A DNA stretch of 64,000 nt from Ferruginibacter sp. (GCA_013141115.1 JABFRP010000004.1:62001-126000), one strand, 5' to 3'; shown: positions 40,880 to 51,286, counted from the stretch's first letter. A program made the numbers and translations. The notes: generated by a model from the letters alone, not told the origin.

Positions 40880-42628
40880 ATGGAAACATTAGAATTAGTA
40901 AAGGAAAAAATTGAGGCAAGAAAGAATACTACCATCAGCGGTGGTCAGGCAGTGCTGGAAGCATTTTTATACGAAAGAGTAGATACCGTTTTTGGGTATC
41001 CCGGCGGTGCCATCATGCCGATTTATGATGCCCTATATGATTACAATGATAAACTGACGCATATATTGGTGCGCCACGAACAGGGAGCAATACACGCAGC
41101 ACAGGGTTATGCAAGAGTGAGTGGAAGAACGGGTGTGGTGTTTGCAACAAGTGGTCCCGGTGCAACAAATTTAGTTACCGGATTGGCCGATGCTATGATC
41201 GATTCAACTCCATTGGTATGTATTACCGGCCAGGTGTTTGCACATTTATTAGGTACCGACGCTTTCCAGGAAACGGATGTTATCAATATTACCACACCGG
41301 TTACCAAATGGAATTACCAGGTAACCGATGCAACTGAAATTCCTGCAGTTTTAGCAAAAGCATTTTATATAGCGGGCAGTGGGAGACCCGGGCCAGTGCT
41401 GATAGACATTACTAAAAATGCACAGTTACAATTGTTCAATTACGAAGGCTATAAAAAATGTGAACATATCCGTAGTTACCGCCCTAAGCCAATTGTGCGT
41501 AAAACATATGTAGAACAAGCGGCTGAATTAATTAATAAAGCAGAAAGGCCATTTGTAATTTTTGGGCAGGGGGTTATTTTAGGAAAAGCAGAAAAAGAAT
41601 TTGCAACTTTTATTGAAAAAGCAGGTATTCCGTCAGCTTGGACGATCATGGGTATGAGTGCTATATCAACCGATCATCCCTTAGGTGTTGGTATGCTGGG
41701 TATGCATGGTAATTATGGACCTAATGTGTTGACGAATGAATGTGATGTACTGATTGCTGTGGGAATGCGTTTTGATGACAGGGTTACCGGCCGTTTAGAT
41801 AAGTATGCTAAACAGGCAAAAGTGATCCATTTGGATATTGATCCTTCTGAAATTGATAAGAATGTAAAAACTACGGTGCCGGTTTGGGGAGATTGTAAAG
41901 AAACATTACCTATGCTTACAGCATTAGTAGAACAAAAAACACATACAGCCTGGTTAAATAAATTCAACGAATACAAAAAGAAAGAAGAAGAAAAATGTAT
42001 CAATGCAGAGTTGAATCCTGTTACGGATGAATTAACCATGGGTGAAGTAATTAATTTATTAAATGAATTAACGAAAGGCGATGCGGTGATAGTAACAGAT
42101 GTGGGCCAGCACCAGATGGTAGCTTGCCGTTATGCAAAATACAATCAAAGTAAAAGCAATATTACAAGTGGCGGATTAGGTACTATGGGCTTTGCATTGC
42201 CAACAGCTATTGGGGCAAAATACGGAGCGCCTGAAAGAACTGTGGTTGCTATAGCAGGTGATGGCGGTATCCAGATGACAATACAGGAATTAGGAACTAT
42301 CATGCAGTTTAAAACTGATGTGAAGATCATTATTTTGAATAACCAGTTTTTGGGCATGGTACGCCAGTGGCAGCAACTGTTTCATGAAAAAAGATATTCG
42401 TTTGTAAACATTACCAGTCCTGATTTTGTACAGGTAGCCAAAGGTTATTATATCGACGGACAAAAAGTAAGTGAAAGAGCACAACTGAAAGCGGCTTTGC
42501 AAACCATGCTGGATCATAAAGGAAGTTATTTGCTGGAGGTAATGGTGGGTAAAGAAAATAATGTTTTCCCAATGGTGCCACAGGGCAGAGGTGTTTCGGA
42601 AATTGTTTTATCAAAAGATGAAATTTAG
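40880..42628 (+). CDS. ilvB: Acetolactate synthase, large (catalytic) subunit
   Basis: A 582-residue ThDP- and FAD-dependent enzyme forming acetolactate or acetohydroxybutyrate. Three domains in order: N-terminal Pyr domain with VFGYPGGAIMPIYDAL and the catalytic Glu in RHEQGAIHAAQGYAR, central FAD domain (IMGMSAISTDHPLGVGMLGMHG), and C-terminal PP domain with the ThDP motif GDGGIQMTIQELGTIMQF...NNQFLGMVRQWQ. It is followed by the regulatory subunit gene. The region is a single operon with ilvD upstream. Confidence 0.96.
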   Translation: METLELVKEKIEARKNTTISGGQAVLEAFLYERVDTVFGYPGGAIMPIYDALYDYNDKLTHILVRHEQGAIHAAQGYARVSGRTGVVFATSGPGATNLVTGLADAMIDSTPLVCITGQVFAHLLGTDAFQETDVINITTPVTKWNYQVTDATEIPAVLAKAFYIAGSGRPGPVLIDITKNAQLQLFNYEGYKKCEHIRSYRPKPIVRKTYVEQAAELINKAERPFVIFGQGVILGKAEKEFATFIEKAGIPSAWTIMGMSAISTDHPLGVGMLGMHGNYGPNVLTNECDVLIAVGMRFDDRVTGRLDKYAKQAKVIHLDIDPSEIDKNVKTTVPVWGDCKETLPMLTALVEQKTHTAWLNKFNEYKKKEEEKCINAELNPVTDELTMGEVINLLNELTKGDAVIVTDVGQHQMVACRYAKYNQSKSNITSGGLGTMGFALPTAIGAKYGAPERTVVAIAGDGGIQMTIQELGTIMQFKTDVKIIILNNQFLGMVRQWQQLFHEKRYSFVNITSPDFVQVAKGYYIDGQKVSERAQLKAALQTMLDHKGSYLLEVMVGKENNVFPMVPQGRGVSEIVLSKDEI

Positions 42629-42650
42629 TTTGTTCCTAAAAAGAAATGAA

Positions 42651-43241
42651 ATGCAAAAGCAAGAATTTACCATAACAGTTTATACAGAAAACCAGATCGG
42701 TTTGCTGAACCGTATCGCTATAATTTTTTCAAGGAGAAAAATTAATATTGATAGTTTAAATACATCTCCCAGCGAAATTGATAGCGTACATCGCTTTACC
42801 ATCGTGATCAATGAAACTGAAGAAGTAGTACGTAAAGTGTGCCGCCAGATAGAAAAGCAGGTAGAAGTTTTGAAAGTATATTATAATACTAACGATGAGA
42901 TAATCTGGCAGGAACTGGCTTTGTACAAAGTGCCTACTGATATTATTGCGGAAGAAGTTAAAGTAGAAAGATTACTGAGCCAGCATGGTGCCAAAGCAGT
43001 AGTGATTCGTAAAGATTATACCGTGTTTGAAGTATCAGGGCAAAGAGAAGAAACAGATAATTTTATAAAAGTACTGGAACCATACGGCTTAATAGAATTT
43101 GTACGCAGCGCAAGAATTGCCATTATTAAAAACAGCGAAGGCTTTCATAAAAAGCTAAGTGAGTTTGAATATAAAGAACCCGGTGAAGAAGCTATAGAAA
43201 ATGAATTTTTAAACCAGAACGAAGAAGTGTTTTCGATGTAA
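42651..43241 (+). CDS. ilvN: Acetolactate synthase, small (regulatory) subunit
   Basis: A 196-residue ACT-domain subunit that activates IlvB and confers feedback inhibition by branched-chain amino acids. The first ACT domain is at residues 4-80 (FTITVYTENQIGLLNRIAIIFSRRKINIDSLNTSPSEIDSVHRFTIVI), followed by the IlvH/IlvN-type C-terminal domain (VPTDIIAEEVKVERLLSQHGAKAVVIRKDYTVFEVSGQREETDNFIKVLEPYGLIEFVRSARIAI). The frame is open from 42561 but the ATG at 42651 starts right at the ACT domain and clears the ilvB stop; 42618 is an alternative. Confidence 0.94.
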   Translation: MQKQEFTITVYTENQIGLLNRIAIIFSRRKINIDSLNTSPSEIDSVHRFTIVINETEEVVRKVCRQIEKQVEVLKVYYNTNDEIIWQELALYKVPTDIIAEEVKVERLLSQHGAKAVVIRKDYTVFEVSGQREETDNFIKVLEPYGLIEFVRSARIAIIKNSEGFHKKLSEFEYKEPGEEAIENEFLNQNEEVFSM

Positions 43242-43249
43242 TAGTAAAT

Positions 43250-43714
43250 ATGCAACAACAAATAGAATTAATAAAACAAACACGAAAGAATTTTATCACG
43301 CTGGTAGAAGGGTTATCTGTGGAGCAACTGAATGAAATCCCAGTCGGCATGAGTAATAATATCGCATGGAATTTGGGGCATATTGTGGCAGCACAGCAGG
43401 GTTTGTGCAACGGGATGTCTGGTGTGGCCTTAAATGTTGCGCCGGATTTTCTTGCCAATTTTAAAAAAGGTACTAAGCCGGAAAGTTTTATTAACAATGA
43501 AACTATACAGCAGTTTAAAAAATACGTGATCGCTAATATTAATGATCTCGAAAAAGGATTGAAAGAAAATGTATTTGCCAATTATCAACCTTATGTAACT
43601 TCTTATGGCTATGCATTAAATAGTATTGAAGATGCAGTAAGATTTGTGGCAACACATGATGCGTTGCATTTGGGATATTCAATGGCAATAAGAAAAAATC
43701 TATCAGCAAAATAA
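43250..43714 (+). CDS. DinB-family putative metalloenzyme within the ilv operon
   Basis: A 154-residue four-helix-bundle protein. WNLGHIVAAQQGLCNG (His near residue 44) and FVATHDALHLGYSMA (His residues near 136 and 140) give the three metal-binding histidines of the DinB/YfiT superfamily. It lies 8 bp after ilvN and 32 bp before ilvC, so it belongs to the ilv transcript, though no role in branched-chain synthesis is known for it. It is different in sequence from the other DinB-like protein at 23420. It may be a detoxification enzyme carried along or an unrecognised pathway-associated protein. Confidence 0.75.
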   Translation: MQQQIELIKQTRKNFITLVEGLSVEQLNEIPVGMSNNIAWNLGHIVAAQQGLCNGMSGVALNVAPDFLANFKKGTKPESFINNETIQQFKKYVIANINDLEKGLKENVFANYQPYVTSYGYALNSIEDAVRFVATHDALHLGYSMAIRKNLSAK

Positions 43715-43746
43715 TAAAACACAATCATTAAAAATAAAAGAAAAAG

Positions 43747-45231
43747 ATGGGAAATTATTTCAACAGCTTACCGCTAAGAGAACAATTAAATCAATTGGGT
43801 GTATGTGAGTTTATGGATATTAGCGAATTTTCAAATGGCGTAAATGCATTGAAAGGAAAGAAATTAGTAATTATTGGTTGCGGTGCACAAGGCCTTAACC
43901 AGGGATTAAATTTAAGAGATTCAGGTTTAGATGTTTCTTACGCCTTACGCCAGGAAGCAATCGATGCAAAAAGGCAATCATGGAAAAGTGCGACAGAAAA
44001 TAATTTCAAAGTTGGTACTTATGAAGAATTGATTCCAACAGCCGATTTAGTTTTGAATCTTACACCAGATAAACAACATACAGCCGTTGTGGCAGCAGTA
44101 ATGCCATTGATGAAAAAAGGCGCCACACTTTCTTATTCTCATGGTTTTAATATTGTGGAAGAAGGCACACAAATTCGTAAAGATCTTACCGTAATAATGG
44201 TGGCACCAAAATGCCCGGGTTCTGAAGTTCGTGCAGAATATGTACGTGGTTTTGGTGTGCCTACATTAATAGCGGTACATCCCGAAAATAATCCCGAAGG
44301 AAAAGGATTAGAACAAGCCAAAGCTTATGCAGCCGGAACTGGTGGACATAAAGCAGGTGTGTTGCGGTCTTCATTTGTGGCAGAAGTAAAATCCGATCTG
44401 ATGGGAGAACAAACTATTCTTTGCGGTTTGCTGCAAACCGGTTCTATACTTTGTTTTAATAAAATGGTAGAGAAGGGAATTGATAAAGGCTACGCATCTA
44501 AGTTAGTACAGTATGGCGTGGAAGTAATTACCGAAGCATTGAAGCAAGGCGGTATTACAGCCATGATGGACAGGTTATCTAATCCTGCAAAAATTAAAGC
44601 CTTTGAATTATCAGAAGAATTGAAAACGATCATGCGTCCGTTGTTTCAAAAACACCAGGATGATATTATGAGTGGTGAGTTTAGCAAAACGATGATGATA
44701 GATTGGGCCGCTGGCGATAAAAACTTATTAGCATGGAGAGCCGCAACTGGTGAAACCGCTTTTGAAAAAACACCCGCCGGGGATATGAAAATTGCAGAGC
44801 AGGAATATTTTGATAACTGTTTATTATTTGTTGCGATGATACGTGCAGGTGTTGAACTAGCTTTTGAAACAATGGTAGAAGCTGGTATTAAAGAAGAATC
44901 TGCTTACTATGAATCTTTACATGAAACGCCATTGATAGCTAATACTATTGCTCGTAAAAAATTATTTGAAATGAACAGGGTAATTTCTGATACCGCAGAG
45001 TATGGTTGCTATTTATTTGATCATGCCTGCAAACCATTGTTGGCCGATTTTATGACCAAAATTGATACTGATGTTATTGGCACCAATTACAACACAGGTA
45101 AGGATGGTGGAGTGGATAATAAAACTTTAATTGCAGTAAACAAAGTATTGCGTTCTCACCCAGTAGAAAAAATAGGCACACAATTAAGAGAAGCAATGAC
45201 GGCGATGAAATCTATAAGCACTAATGCTTAA
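43747..45231 (+). CDS. ilvC: Ketol-acid reductoisomerase, class II (long form)
   Basis: A 494-residue NADP-dependent enzyme that isomerises and reduces acetolactate and acetohydroxybutyrate. The N-terminal Rossmann domain has KKLVIIGCGAQGLNQGLNLRDSGLDVSYALR; the segment around LMGEQTILCGLLQTGSI and the duplicated helical C-terminal domain extending to 490 residues identify the class II form as in E. coli (about 491 residues), rather than the common 330-residue class I. Metal-binding Asp and Glu lie in the DLMGEQ motif. Its stop is 4 bp before the likely ilvA start. Confidence 0.95.
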   Translation: MGNYFNSLPLREQLNQLGVCEFMDISEFSNGVNALKGKKLVIIGCGAQGLNQGLNLRDSGLDVSYALRQEAIDAKRQSWKSATENNFKVGTYEELIPTADLVLNLTPDKQHTAVVAAVMPLMKKGATLSYSHGFNIVEEGTQIRKDLTVIMVAPKCPGSEVRAEYVRGFGVPTLIAVHPENNPEGKGLEQAKAYAAGTGGHKAGVLRSSFVAEVKSDLMGEQTILCGLLQTGSILCFNKMVEKGIDKGYASKLVQYGVEVITEALKQGGITAMMDRLSNPAKIKAFELSEELKTIMRPLFQKHQDDIMSGEFSKTMMIDWAAGDKNLLAWRAATGETAFEKTPAGDMKIAEQEYFDNCLLFVAMIRAGVELAFETMVEAGIKEESAYYESLHETPLIANTIARKKLFEMNRVISDTAEYGCYLFDHACKPLLADFMTKIDTDVIGTNYNTGKDGGVDNKTLIAVNKVLRSHPVEKIGTQLREAMTAMKSISTNA

Positions 45232-45235
45232 TACC

Positions 45236-46485
45236 ATGGATACAACAGTGAACACGATATTGAATTTTGCTGACGCTGCACAACGTTTAAAAAGCGTGGT
45301 GAACAGAACGCCGTTGACCTTTAATTTAAATCTTTCAAAAAAATACCAATGCAATATTTTTTTAAAGAGAGAAGATCTGCAGGTGGTGCGTTCTTATAAA
45401 TTACGTGGCGCTTACAATATGATGAGCAGTTTGTCGGCAGAGCAATTGCAGCGTGGAGTGGTGTGTGCCAGTGCAGGTAACCATGCGCAGGGTTTTGCTT
45501 ACAGTTGTAAAAATTAAATACCAATGGCGTGGTATTTATGCCGGTAATAACACCCAATCAAAAAATTACCCAAACAAAAATGTTTGGAGAAGACAAGCTT
45601 ACCGTAAAATTAGTAGGCGATACTTTTGATGATTGCGCCATTGCGGCAAAAAAATATACTGAAGAAAATGGCATGACCTTTATTCCGCCATTTGATGATT
45701 ATAAAATTATTGAGGGGCAAGGAACTGTTGGTGTGGAAATTTTAGAAGATCAATCCGATGTTGATTTTTTATTTATGCCGGTTGGTGGTGGTGGTTTAAG
45801 CGCCGGTGTGGGCACTTATTTTAAAACTTTCTCACCTAAAACAAAAATTATTGGTGTAGAGCCGGAAGGTGCGCCCAGTATGTTTGAAGCATTGAAAGCT
45901 GGCCACCCGGTTACACTGGATAATATAGAACGATTTGTGGATGGAGCTGCAGTAAAACGTGTGGGAGAAATAACTTTTTCTATTTGCAAAGATGTACTGG
46001 ATGATATGCATTTAGTAGCCGAAGGAAAAGTGTGTACTACAATTTTAAAATTATATAATGAAGATGCAATTGTTGCAGAACCTGCAGGTGCATTAAGCAT
46101 AGCCGCTTTGGATGATTATGCAGCGGAAATAAAAGGCAAAAATGTTGTGTGTATAGTAAGCGGCAGCAATAATGATATCGATCGCATGCAGGAGATCAAA
46201 GAACGCAGCCTGCAATACGAAGGGTTGAAACATTATTTCCTCATCCGTTTTGCACAAAGGCCCGGTGCGTTAAAAGAATTTGTAAATCATGTTTTGGGAG
46301 AGAATGATGATATCACTCGTTTTGAATACATACAAAAGCACAATAAAGAAACCGGTCCTGCTTTGGTGGGCATTGAACTGAAGACGAGAGAAGATTATGA
46401 CTTATTGTTGAAAAATTTAAATCAATACAATATTAATTACACCGAATTGAAAAGTGGAGATAATGCATTTGGCTATTTGGTATAG
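45236..46485 (+). pseudogene. ilvA: Threonine ammonia-lyase (ilvA), interrupted by a one-base frameshift
   Basis: PLP enzyme turning threonine into 2-oxobutyrate, the entry to isoleucine. The first 94 codons (start 45236; 45224 is an alternative overlapping ilvC) carry the PLP lysine in VRSYKLRGAYN and the CASAGNHAQG motif, then stop at 45515-45517. The rest continues in another frame from about 45529 to 46485, with the glycine loop PVGGGGLSAG and a single ACT-like C-terminal domain (YFLIRFAQRPGALKEFVNHVLG). Adding one A to the five-A run at 45509-45513 restores one protein of about 415 residues with no other damage, giving SCKKLNTNGVVFMPV. So it is either a sequencing error or a very recent mutation. 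Confidence 0.85.
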
Positions 46486-46491
46486 AACACG

Positions 46492-46515
46492 ATAACGATT
46501 GCTTGCTATTGAACT
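46492..46515 (+). repeat. Short gene-end repeat, copy 2
   Basis: ATAACGATTGCTTGC then TATTGAAC, 7 bp after the ilvA stop; about 21 of 24 positions match copy 1 at 38596. Confidence 0.45.
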
Positions 46516-46544
46516 TTGGTTCATATAAAAAACTGCTTAAAAAA

Positions 46545-49500
46545 ATGAATGAACAAAAAAAGACAGCAATGTTGAACAACGCTATTCCGGTTAACAGCAA
46601 CAAAGGCTTGTATGATGAACGATACGAGCACGACGCTTGTGGTATTGGTTTTGTTGCCAATATAAAAGGTAACAAATCGCATCAGCATATTGCCGATGCA
46701 TTAACGGTGCTGGAAAATATGGAGCATCGTGGAGCCTGTGGCTGCGAAAATAATTCAGGCGATGGCGCTGGTATTATGATACAGATGCCACATGAATTCT
46801 TTTTTGATGAATGTATAAAGTTGGGAGTGCATTTACCGCCCTTTGGTAAATATGGTGTGGGAGTAATATTTTTTCCAAGAGAAATAAGATTGCGTGAAGA
46901 ATGTCGTGCGGTTTTTAACCGGGCTGCCGAAAAGTTAGGCATGGAAATTTTGGCTTACAGAAAAGTGCCGGTTAATACAGAGGGTATTGGCCCTACTGCC
47001 TTAAGTGTAGAACCAGAAATGGAGCATGTGTTTATTGCGTGCCCGGATAATGTGAAAAATGCAGATGAATTTGAACGTAAACTTTTTGTGTTGCGTAATT
47101 ATGCAACGCATACCATCAACAGTACAGTAAAAAAAGATGCGATCGGTTTTTACATTGCATCACTTTCTTATAAAACTATTGTTTACAAAGGGCAATTAAC
47201 CAGCACACAAGTAAGAAATTATTTTTTAGACCTGAATAATAAAAGGTTGGTAAGTGCTTTTGGTTTGGTGCATTCACGCTTTGCTACCAATACTTTTCCT
47301 TCATGGAAATTGGCACAACCGTTCCGCTATATTGCACATAATGGAGAGATCAATACTTTACAGGGTAATATCAACTGGTTGAAGGCAGGAGAGCATGAAT
47401 TCACTTCTACTTTTTTTAGTAAAGAAGAAATGGAAATGTTGTTGCCCGTGGTTACCAGCCAGCAATCCGATTCGGCCTGTTTAGATAATATGATCGAGTT
47501 GTTATTATTGTGCGGCAGAAGTTTACCGCATGTAATGATGATGCTGATACCGGAAGCATGGGATGGTAATGAAGATATGGATCCGGTGAAAAAAGCATTT
47601 TACGAATTTTACGCTTCTATAATGGAGCCATGGGATGGCCCGGCTTCTATTTCATTCACCGATGGCAAAATAATTGGCGCCACTTTAGACAGGAATGGAT
47701 TACGTCCTTCAAGATATTGTGTAACTACCGATGACAGGGTTATCATGGCCAGCGAAACCGGGGCATTACCGGTTGATCCTAAATTAATAAAAGAAAAAGG
47801 AAGATTGCAGCCTGGTAAAATGTTTGTAGTTGATTTGGAACAAGGCAGAATTATAAGTGATGAAGAAGTAAAGCAAAGTATCTGCGGACAAAAACCTTAT
47901 GGCGATTATCTAAATCAATATAAGATCCGGCTGGAAGAAATTGAAGAACCAAGAGTTTCTTTTACCCATTTATCAGATGCCTCAATTTTAAAATACCAGA
48001 AAGCATTTGGTTATTCTACCGAAGATATTGATACCATTCTTAAGCCAATGGCAATAGATGGTAAAGAACCTATAGGCTCAATGGGTACCGATATTCCATT
48101 GGCGGTATTGAGTGACCAGCCACAACATTTAAGTTCTTACTTTAAACAATTATTTGCACAGGTTACCAATCCGCCTATTGATCCCATAAGGGAAAGACTG
48201 GTGATGAGCCTGGCAACATTTGTAGGTAATAACGGTAATTTACTGGATGAAAGCCCTGAGCATTGCCATACCGTAGCGTTAAAACAACCGATATTAACCA
48301 GTACCGAATTAGAAAAATTAAGAAGTATTGATACTGGTATCTTCCAGGCAAAAACTTTGCAAACGTATTTCCGTGCCGATGAAAAGCCCGGGTCTTTACA
48401 AAGAGGGTTGGAAAGATTATGCCGCTATGCCGAAGATGCCGTGCATGATGGATTTGAAGTATTGATATTGTGCGACAGGGCAGTGGATAGCGATCACGTT
48501 GCTATACCCTCACTGTTAGCAACAGCCGCAGTACATCATCATTTAATAAGAAAAGGGTTACGCGGCCAGGTTGGTATTGTGGTAGAAGCCGGCGATGTTT
48601 GGGAAGTACATCATTTTGCCTGCTTGCTGGGGTTTGGTGCTACGGCTATCAATCCGTATTTAGCAATGGCCGCCATTAGAAATATGAAGGTGAACAATAC
48701 TATTGTTACCGACCTGGAATGGAGAGACCTGCGTAAAAATTATATTAAGGCTGTGTGTGATGGTTTGCTGAAAGTGTTCTCTAAAATGGGTATCTCTACT
48801 TTACAATCTTACCAGGGTGCACAAATTTTTGAAATATTAGGCTTGCATAAAGATGTGGTAGATAAATATTTTACCGGTGCAGTAAGCCGTATAGATGGTG
48901 TTACACTGGATGGTATTGCAAGAGAAGCACTGGCAAAACATAAAGTAGCATTCAGTAAAAAGAATGTGCCGGTAGACAGGTTGCCGGTTGGTGGCATTTA
49001 TCAATGGAAACGCAAAGGCGAATTCCATTTATTCAATCCAACTACTATTCACTTGTTGCAGTATTCCACTAAAATGAATGACTATGCAACGTTTAAAAAA
49101 TATACCAAGCATGTAAACGACCAGGCAGAAAAAGCGGCTACGCTTAGGAGTTTGTTCGATTTTAAAAAGAATCGTCCTTCTATTTCTATTGATGAAGTAG
49201 AACCTGCCGAAAGTATTTACAAACGTTTTGCAACTGGTGCTATGAGCTTTGGTAGTATCAGTTGGGAAGCGCATACCACATTAGCTATTGCCATGAACCG
49301 CCTGGGCGGAAAAAGCAATACCGGCGAAGGTGGAGAAGATGAAAAGCGCTATGATAAATTACCGAATGGTGATTCGATGCGTTCATCTATTAAGCAGGTG
49401 GCTTCGGCAAGGTTTGGTGTTACCAGTTTGTATTTAACGGAAGCAGATGAATTACAAATAAAAATGGCGCAGGGTGCAAAACCCGGCGAAGGCGGACAAT

Positions 49501-51107
49501 TACCCGGCCATAAAGTAGATGAGTGGATCGGTAAAGTACGTCACTCTACACCGGGTGTGGGATTAATTTCTCCGCCACCGCATCACGATATTTATTCTAT
49601 TGAAGATTTGGCGCAATTGATATTTGACCTGAAGAACGCCAACCGTGCCGCAAGAATAAATGTAAAGTTGGTGAGTAAAGCAGGCGTAGGTACTATTGCT
49701 GCAGGCGTTGCTAAAGCAAAAGCCGATGTGATACTGATTGCAGGCTTTGATGGCGGTACCGGCGCTTCTCCTATAAGTTCTATTAAACACGCCGGCTTAC
49801 CGTGGGAGTTAGGTTTGGCAGAAGCACATCAAACTTTAGTAAAAAATAAATTACGCAGCCGTATTGTATTGCAGGCCGATGGGCAAATGAAAACGGCAAG
49901 AGATATTGCTATTGCTACTTTATTAGGTGCAGAAGAGTGGGGCGTTGCAACAGCAGCACTGGTGGTGGAAGGTTGTATTATGATGCGTAAGTGTCATTTA
50001 AATACCTGCCCTGTTGGCGTGGCTACACAAGACCCGGAATTAAGAAAGCGCTTTACCGGCAATGCAGATCACGTGGTTAATTTCTTTAAATTTTTAACAC
50101 AGGAGTTAAGAGAAATTATGGCGGAACTTGGTTTCAGAAGCATTAATGAAATGGTGGGCCAGGCAGAATGTTTGGAGCAAAAAGAAAATATTACGCATTG
50201 GAAATACAGTCATCTTGATCTGAGTGCAATATTATATAAGGAACCAGCATCTGCATACACCGGCTTATATAATATGGAAGCGCAGGATCATGAACTGGAA
50301 AAAGTGCTGGACTGGAAATTACTGGAAGCCGCAAAACCTGCATTGGAAAAACAAGAGAAAATTACTGCATCATTTGATATAAAAAATACAGATAGAACAG
50401 CAGGAACAATTTTAAGTAACGAGATCACTAAGATTTATAAAGCGGCGGGTTTACCAGACGAGACCATTCACTTTAAATTTACCGGAACTGCCGGGCAAAG
50501 TTTTGGTGCCTTCAATACCAAAGGCGTTACGCTTGAACTGGAAGGCGATGCCAATGATTATTTTGGAAAAGGATTAAGTGGAGCAAAATTAATTGTGTAT
50601 CCTTCAAAAGACGCTGCTTTTGTACCTGAGGAAAACAGTATTATTGGTAACGTGGCTTTTTATGGTGCAACTGATGGCGAATCATTTATAAGAGGTAAAG
50701 CAGGAGAACGTTTTGGCGTGCGCAATAGTGGTGCTAATGTAGTGGTGGAAGGAGTGGGTGATCATGGCTGCGAATATATGACTGGTGGTAACGTAATTAT
50801 TTTAGGTGCAACCGGAAGAAACTTTGCAGCGGGTATGAGCGGCGGTATTGCCTACATATATGATGTGCAGCACGAGTTTGAAAATTTATGTAACAAAGAG
50901 ATGGTGGATATTGACCCCGTGGCAGAAGAAGATGTGGCATTCCTGCGCTCTATGATACAAAAGCATTTTGATTATACGAATAGTACGGTGGCAAAATTTG
51001 TGCTGAACGATTTAGAAAACCAGTTGAAGAATTTTGTAAAAGTATTCCCTAAAGATTATAAAAAGGCATTGGCAGGGAAGAAGGTTAAGGAGCAGGTAGG
51101 GAAGTAG
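46545..51107 (+). CDS. gltB: Glutamate synthase (NADPH), large subunit
   Basis: A 1520-residue subunit that transfers the amide of glutamine to 2-oxoglutarate. The ATG at 46545 (the frame also opens at a TTG at 46503) gives a propeptide of 31 residues before the catalytic Cys32 in EHDACGIGFVA. Domains in order: glutamine amidotransferase (about 32-430, with VHSRFATNTFPSWKLAQPFRYIAHNGEIN), central domain, FMN-binding synthase barrel (about 830-1190, ANRAARINVKLVSKAGVGTIAAGVAKAKADVILIAGFDGGTGASP), [3Fe-4S] ligands in CIMMRKCHLNTCPVG, and C-terminal beta-helix (FGVRNSGANVVVEGVGDHGCEYMTGG). It follows ilvA by 59 bp on the same strand and may be cotranscribed. Confidence 0.96.
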   Translation: MNEQKKTAMLNNAIPVNSNKGLYDERYEHDACGIGFVANIKGNKSHQHIADALTVLENMEHRGACGCENNSGDGAGIMIQMPHEFFFDECIKLGVHLPPFGKYGVGVIFFPREIRLREECRAVFNRAAEKLGMEILAYRKVPVNTEGIGPTALSVEPEMEHVFIACPDNVKNADEFERKLFVLRNYATHTINSTVKKDAIGFYIASLSYKTIVYKGQLTSTQVRNYFLDLNNKRLVSAFGLVHSRFATNTFPSWKLAQPFRYIAHNGEINTLQGNINWLKAGEHEFTSTFFSKEEMEMLLPVVTSQQSDSACLDNMIELLLLCGRSLPHVMMMLIPEAWDGNEDMDPVKKAFYEFYASIMEPWDGPASISFTDGKIIGATLDRNGLRPSRYCVTTDDRVIMASETGALPVDPKLIKEKGRLQPGKMFVVDLEQGRIISDEEVKQSICGQKPYGDYLNQYKIRLEEIEEPRVSFTHLSDASILKYQKAFGYSTEDIDTILKPMAIDGKEPIGSMGTDIPLAVLSDQPQHLSSYFKQLFAQVTNPPIDPIRERLVMSLATFVGNNGNLLDESPEHCHTVALKQPILTSTELEKLRSIDTGIFQAKTLQTYFRADEKPGSLQRGLERLCRYAEDAVHDGFEVLILCDRAVDSDHVAIPSLLATAAVHHHLIRKGLRGQVGIVVEAGDVWEVHHFACLLGFGATAINPYLAMAAIRNMKVNNTIVTDLEWRDLRKNYIKAVCDGLLKVFSKMGISTLQSYQGAQIFEILGLHKDVVDKYFTGAVSRIDGVTLDGIAREALAKHKVAFSKKNVPVDRLPVGGIYQWKRKGEFHLFNPTTIHLLQYSTKMNDYATFKKYTKHVNDQAEKAATLRSLFDFKKNRPSISIDEVEPAESIYKRFATGAMSFGSISWEAHTTLAIAMNRLGGKSNTGEGGEDEKRYDKLPNGDSMRSSIKQVASARFGVTSLYLTEADELQIKMAQGAKPGEGGQLPGHKVDEWIGKVRHSTPGVGLISPPPHHDIYSIEDLAQLIFDLKNANRAARINVKLVSKAGVGTIAAGVAKAKADVILIAGFDGGTGASPISSIKHAGLPWELGLAEAHQTLVKNKLRSRIVLQADGQMKTARDIAIATLLGAEEWGVATAALVVEGCIMMRKCHLNTCPVGVATQDPELRKRFTGNADHVVNFFKFLTQELREIMAELGFRSINEMVGQAECLEQKENITHWKYSHLDLSAILYKEPASAYTGLYNMEAQDHELEKVLDWKLLEAAKPALEKQEKITASFDIKNTDRTAGTILSNEITKIYKAAGLPDETIHFKFTGTAGQSFGAFNTKGVTLELEGDANDYFGKGLSGAKLIVYPSKDAAFVPEENSIIGNVAFYGATDGESFIRGKAGERFGVRNSGANVVVEGVGDHGCEYMTGGNVIILGATGRNFAAGMSGGIAYIYDVQHEFENLCNKEMVDIDPVAEEDVAFLRSMIQKHFDYTNSTVAKFVLNDLENQLKNFVKVFPKDYKKALAGKKVKEQVGK

Positions 51108-51131
51108 ATTGGACGACAGACGACAGACCAC

Positions 51132-51286
51132 AGGGTGGGTCACTCCTTAAAGAGTGGCTAACCCGGCAAAAAGAAAAGCGTTTGCTGATGTAGTGAACTG
51201 CTTTTGAAAAACACAATTAAAGCCCAATAAAGATTTGTCGAACAAGAGTGCTCACAGGGGCTTGTTGACGATACCAATGAAGTTCA
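51132..51286. repeat. Intergenic block homologous to the ilvD upstream region
   Basis: The 236-bp gltB-gltD spacer is non-coding. Its parts 51132-51178 and 51198-51286 align with 38912-38954 and 39041-39130 upstream of ilvD (shared runs such as ACTCCTTAA, AAGAAAAG, CAATTAAA and CCAATGAAG). The ilvD copy has an extra 85 bp of palindromes between the two parts. Confidence 0.6.

Noticed and set aside
45503..45520. Programmed -1 frameshift in ilvA
   Set aside because: A -1 slip on the five A would restore the frame, but there is no canonical X-XXY-YYZ heptamer and no strong downstream stem; threonine deaminase is not known to use recoding. A base loss is simpler.
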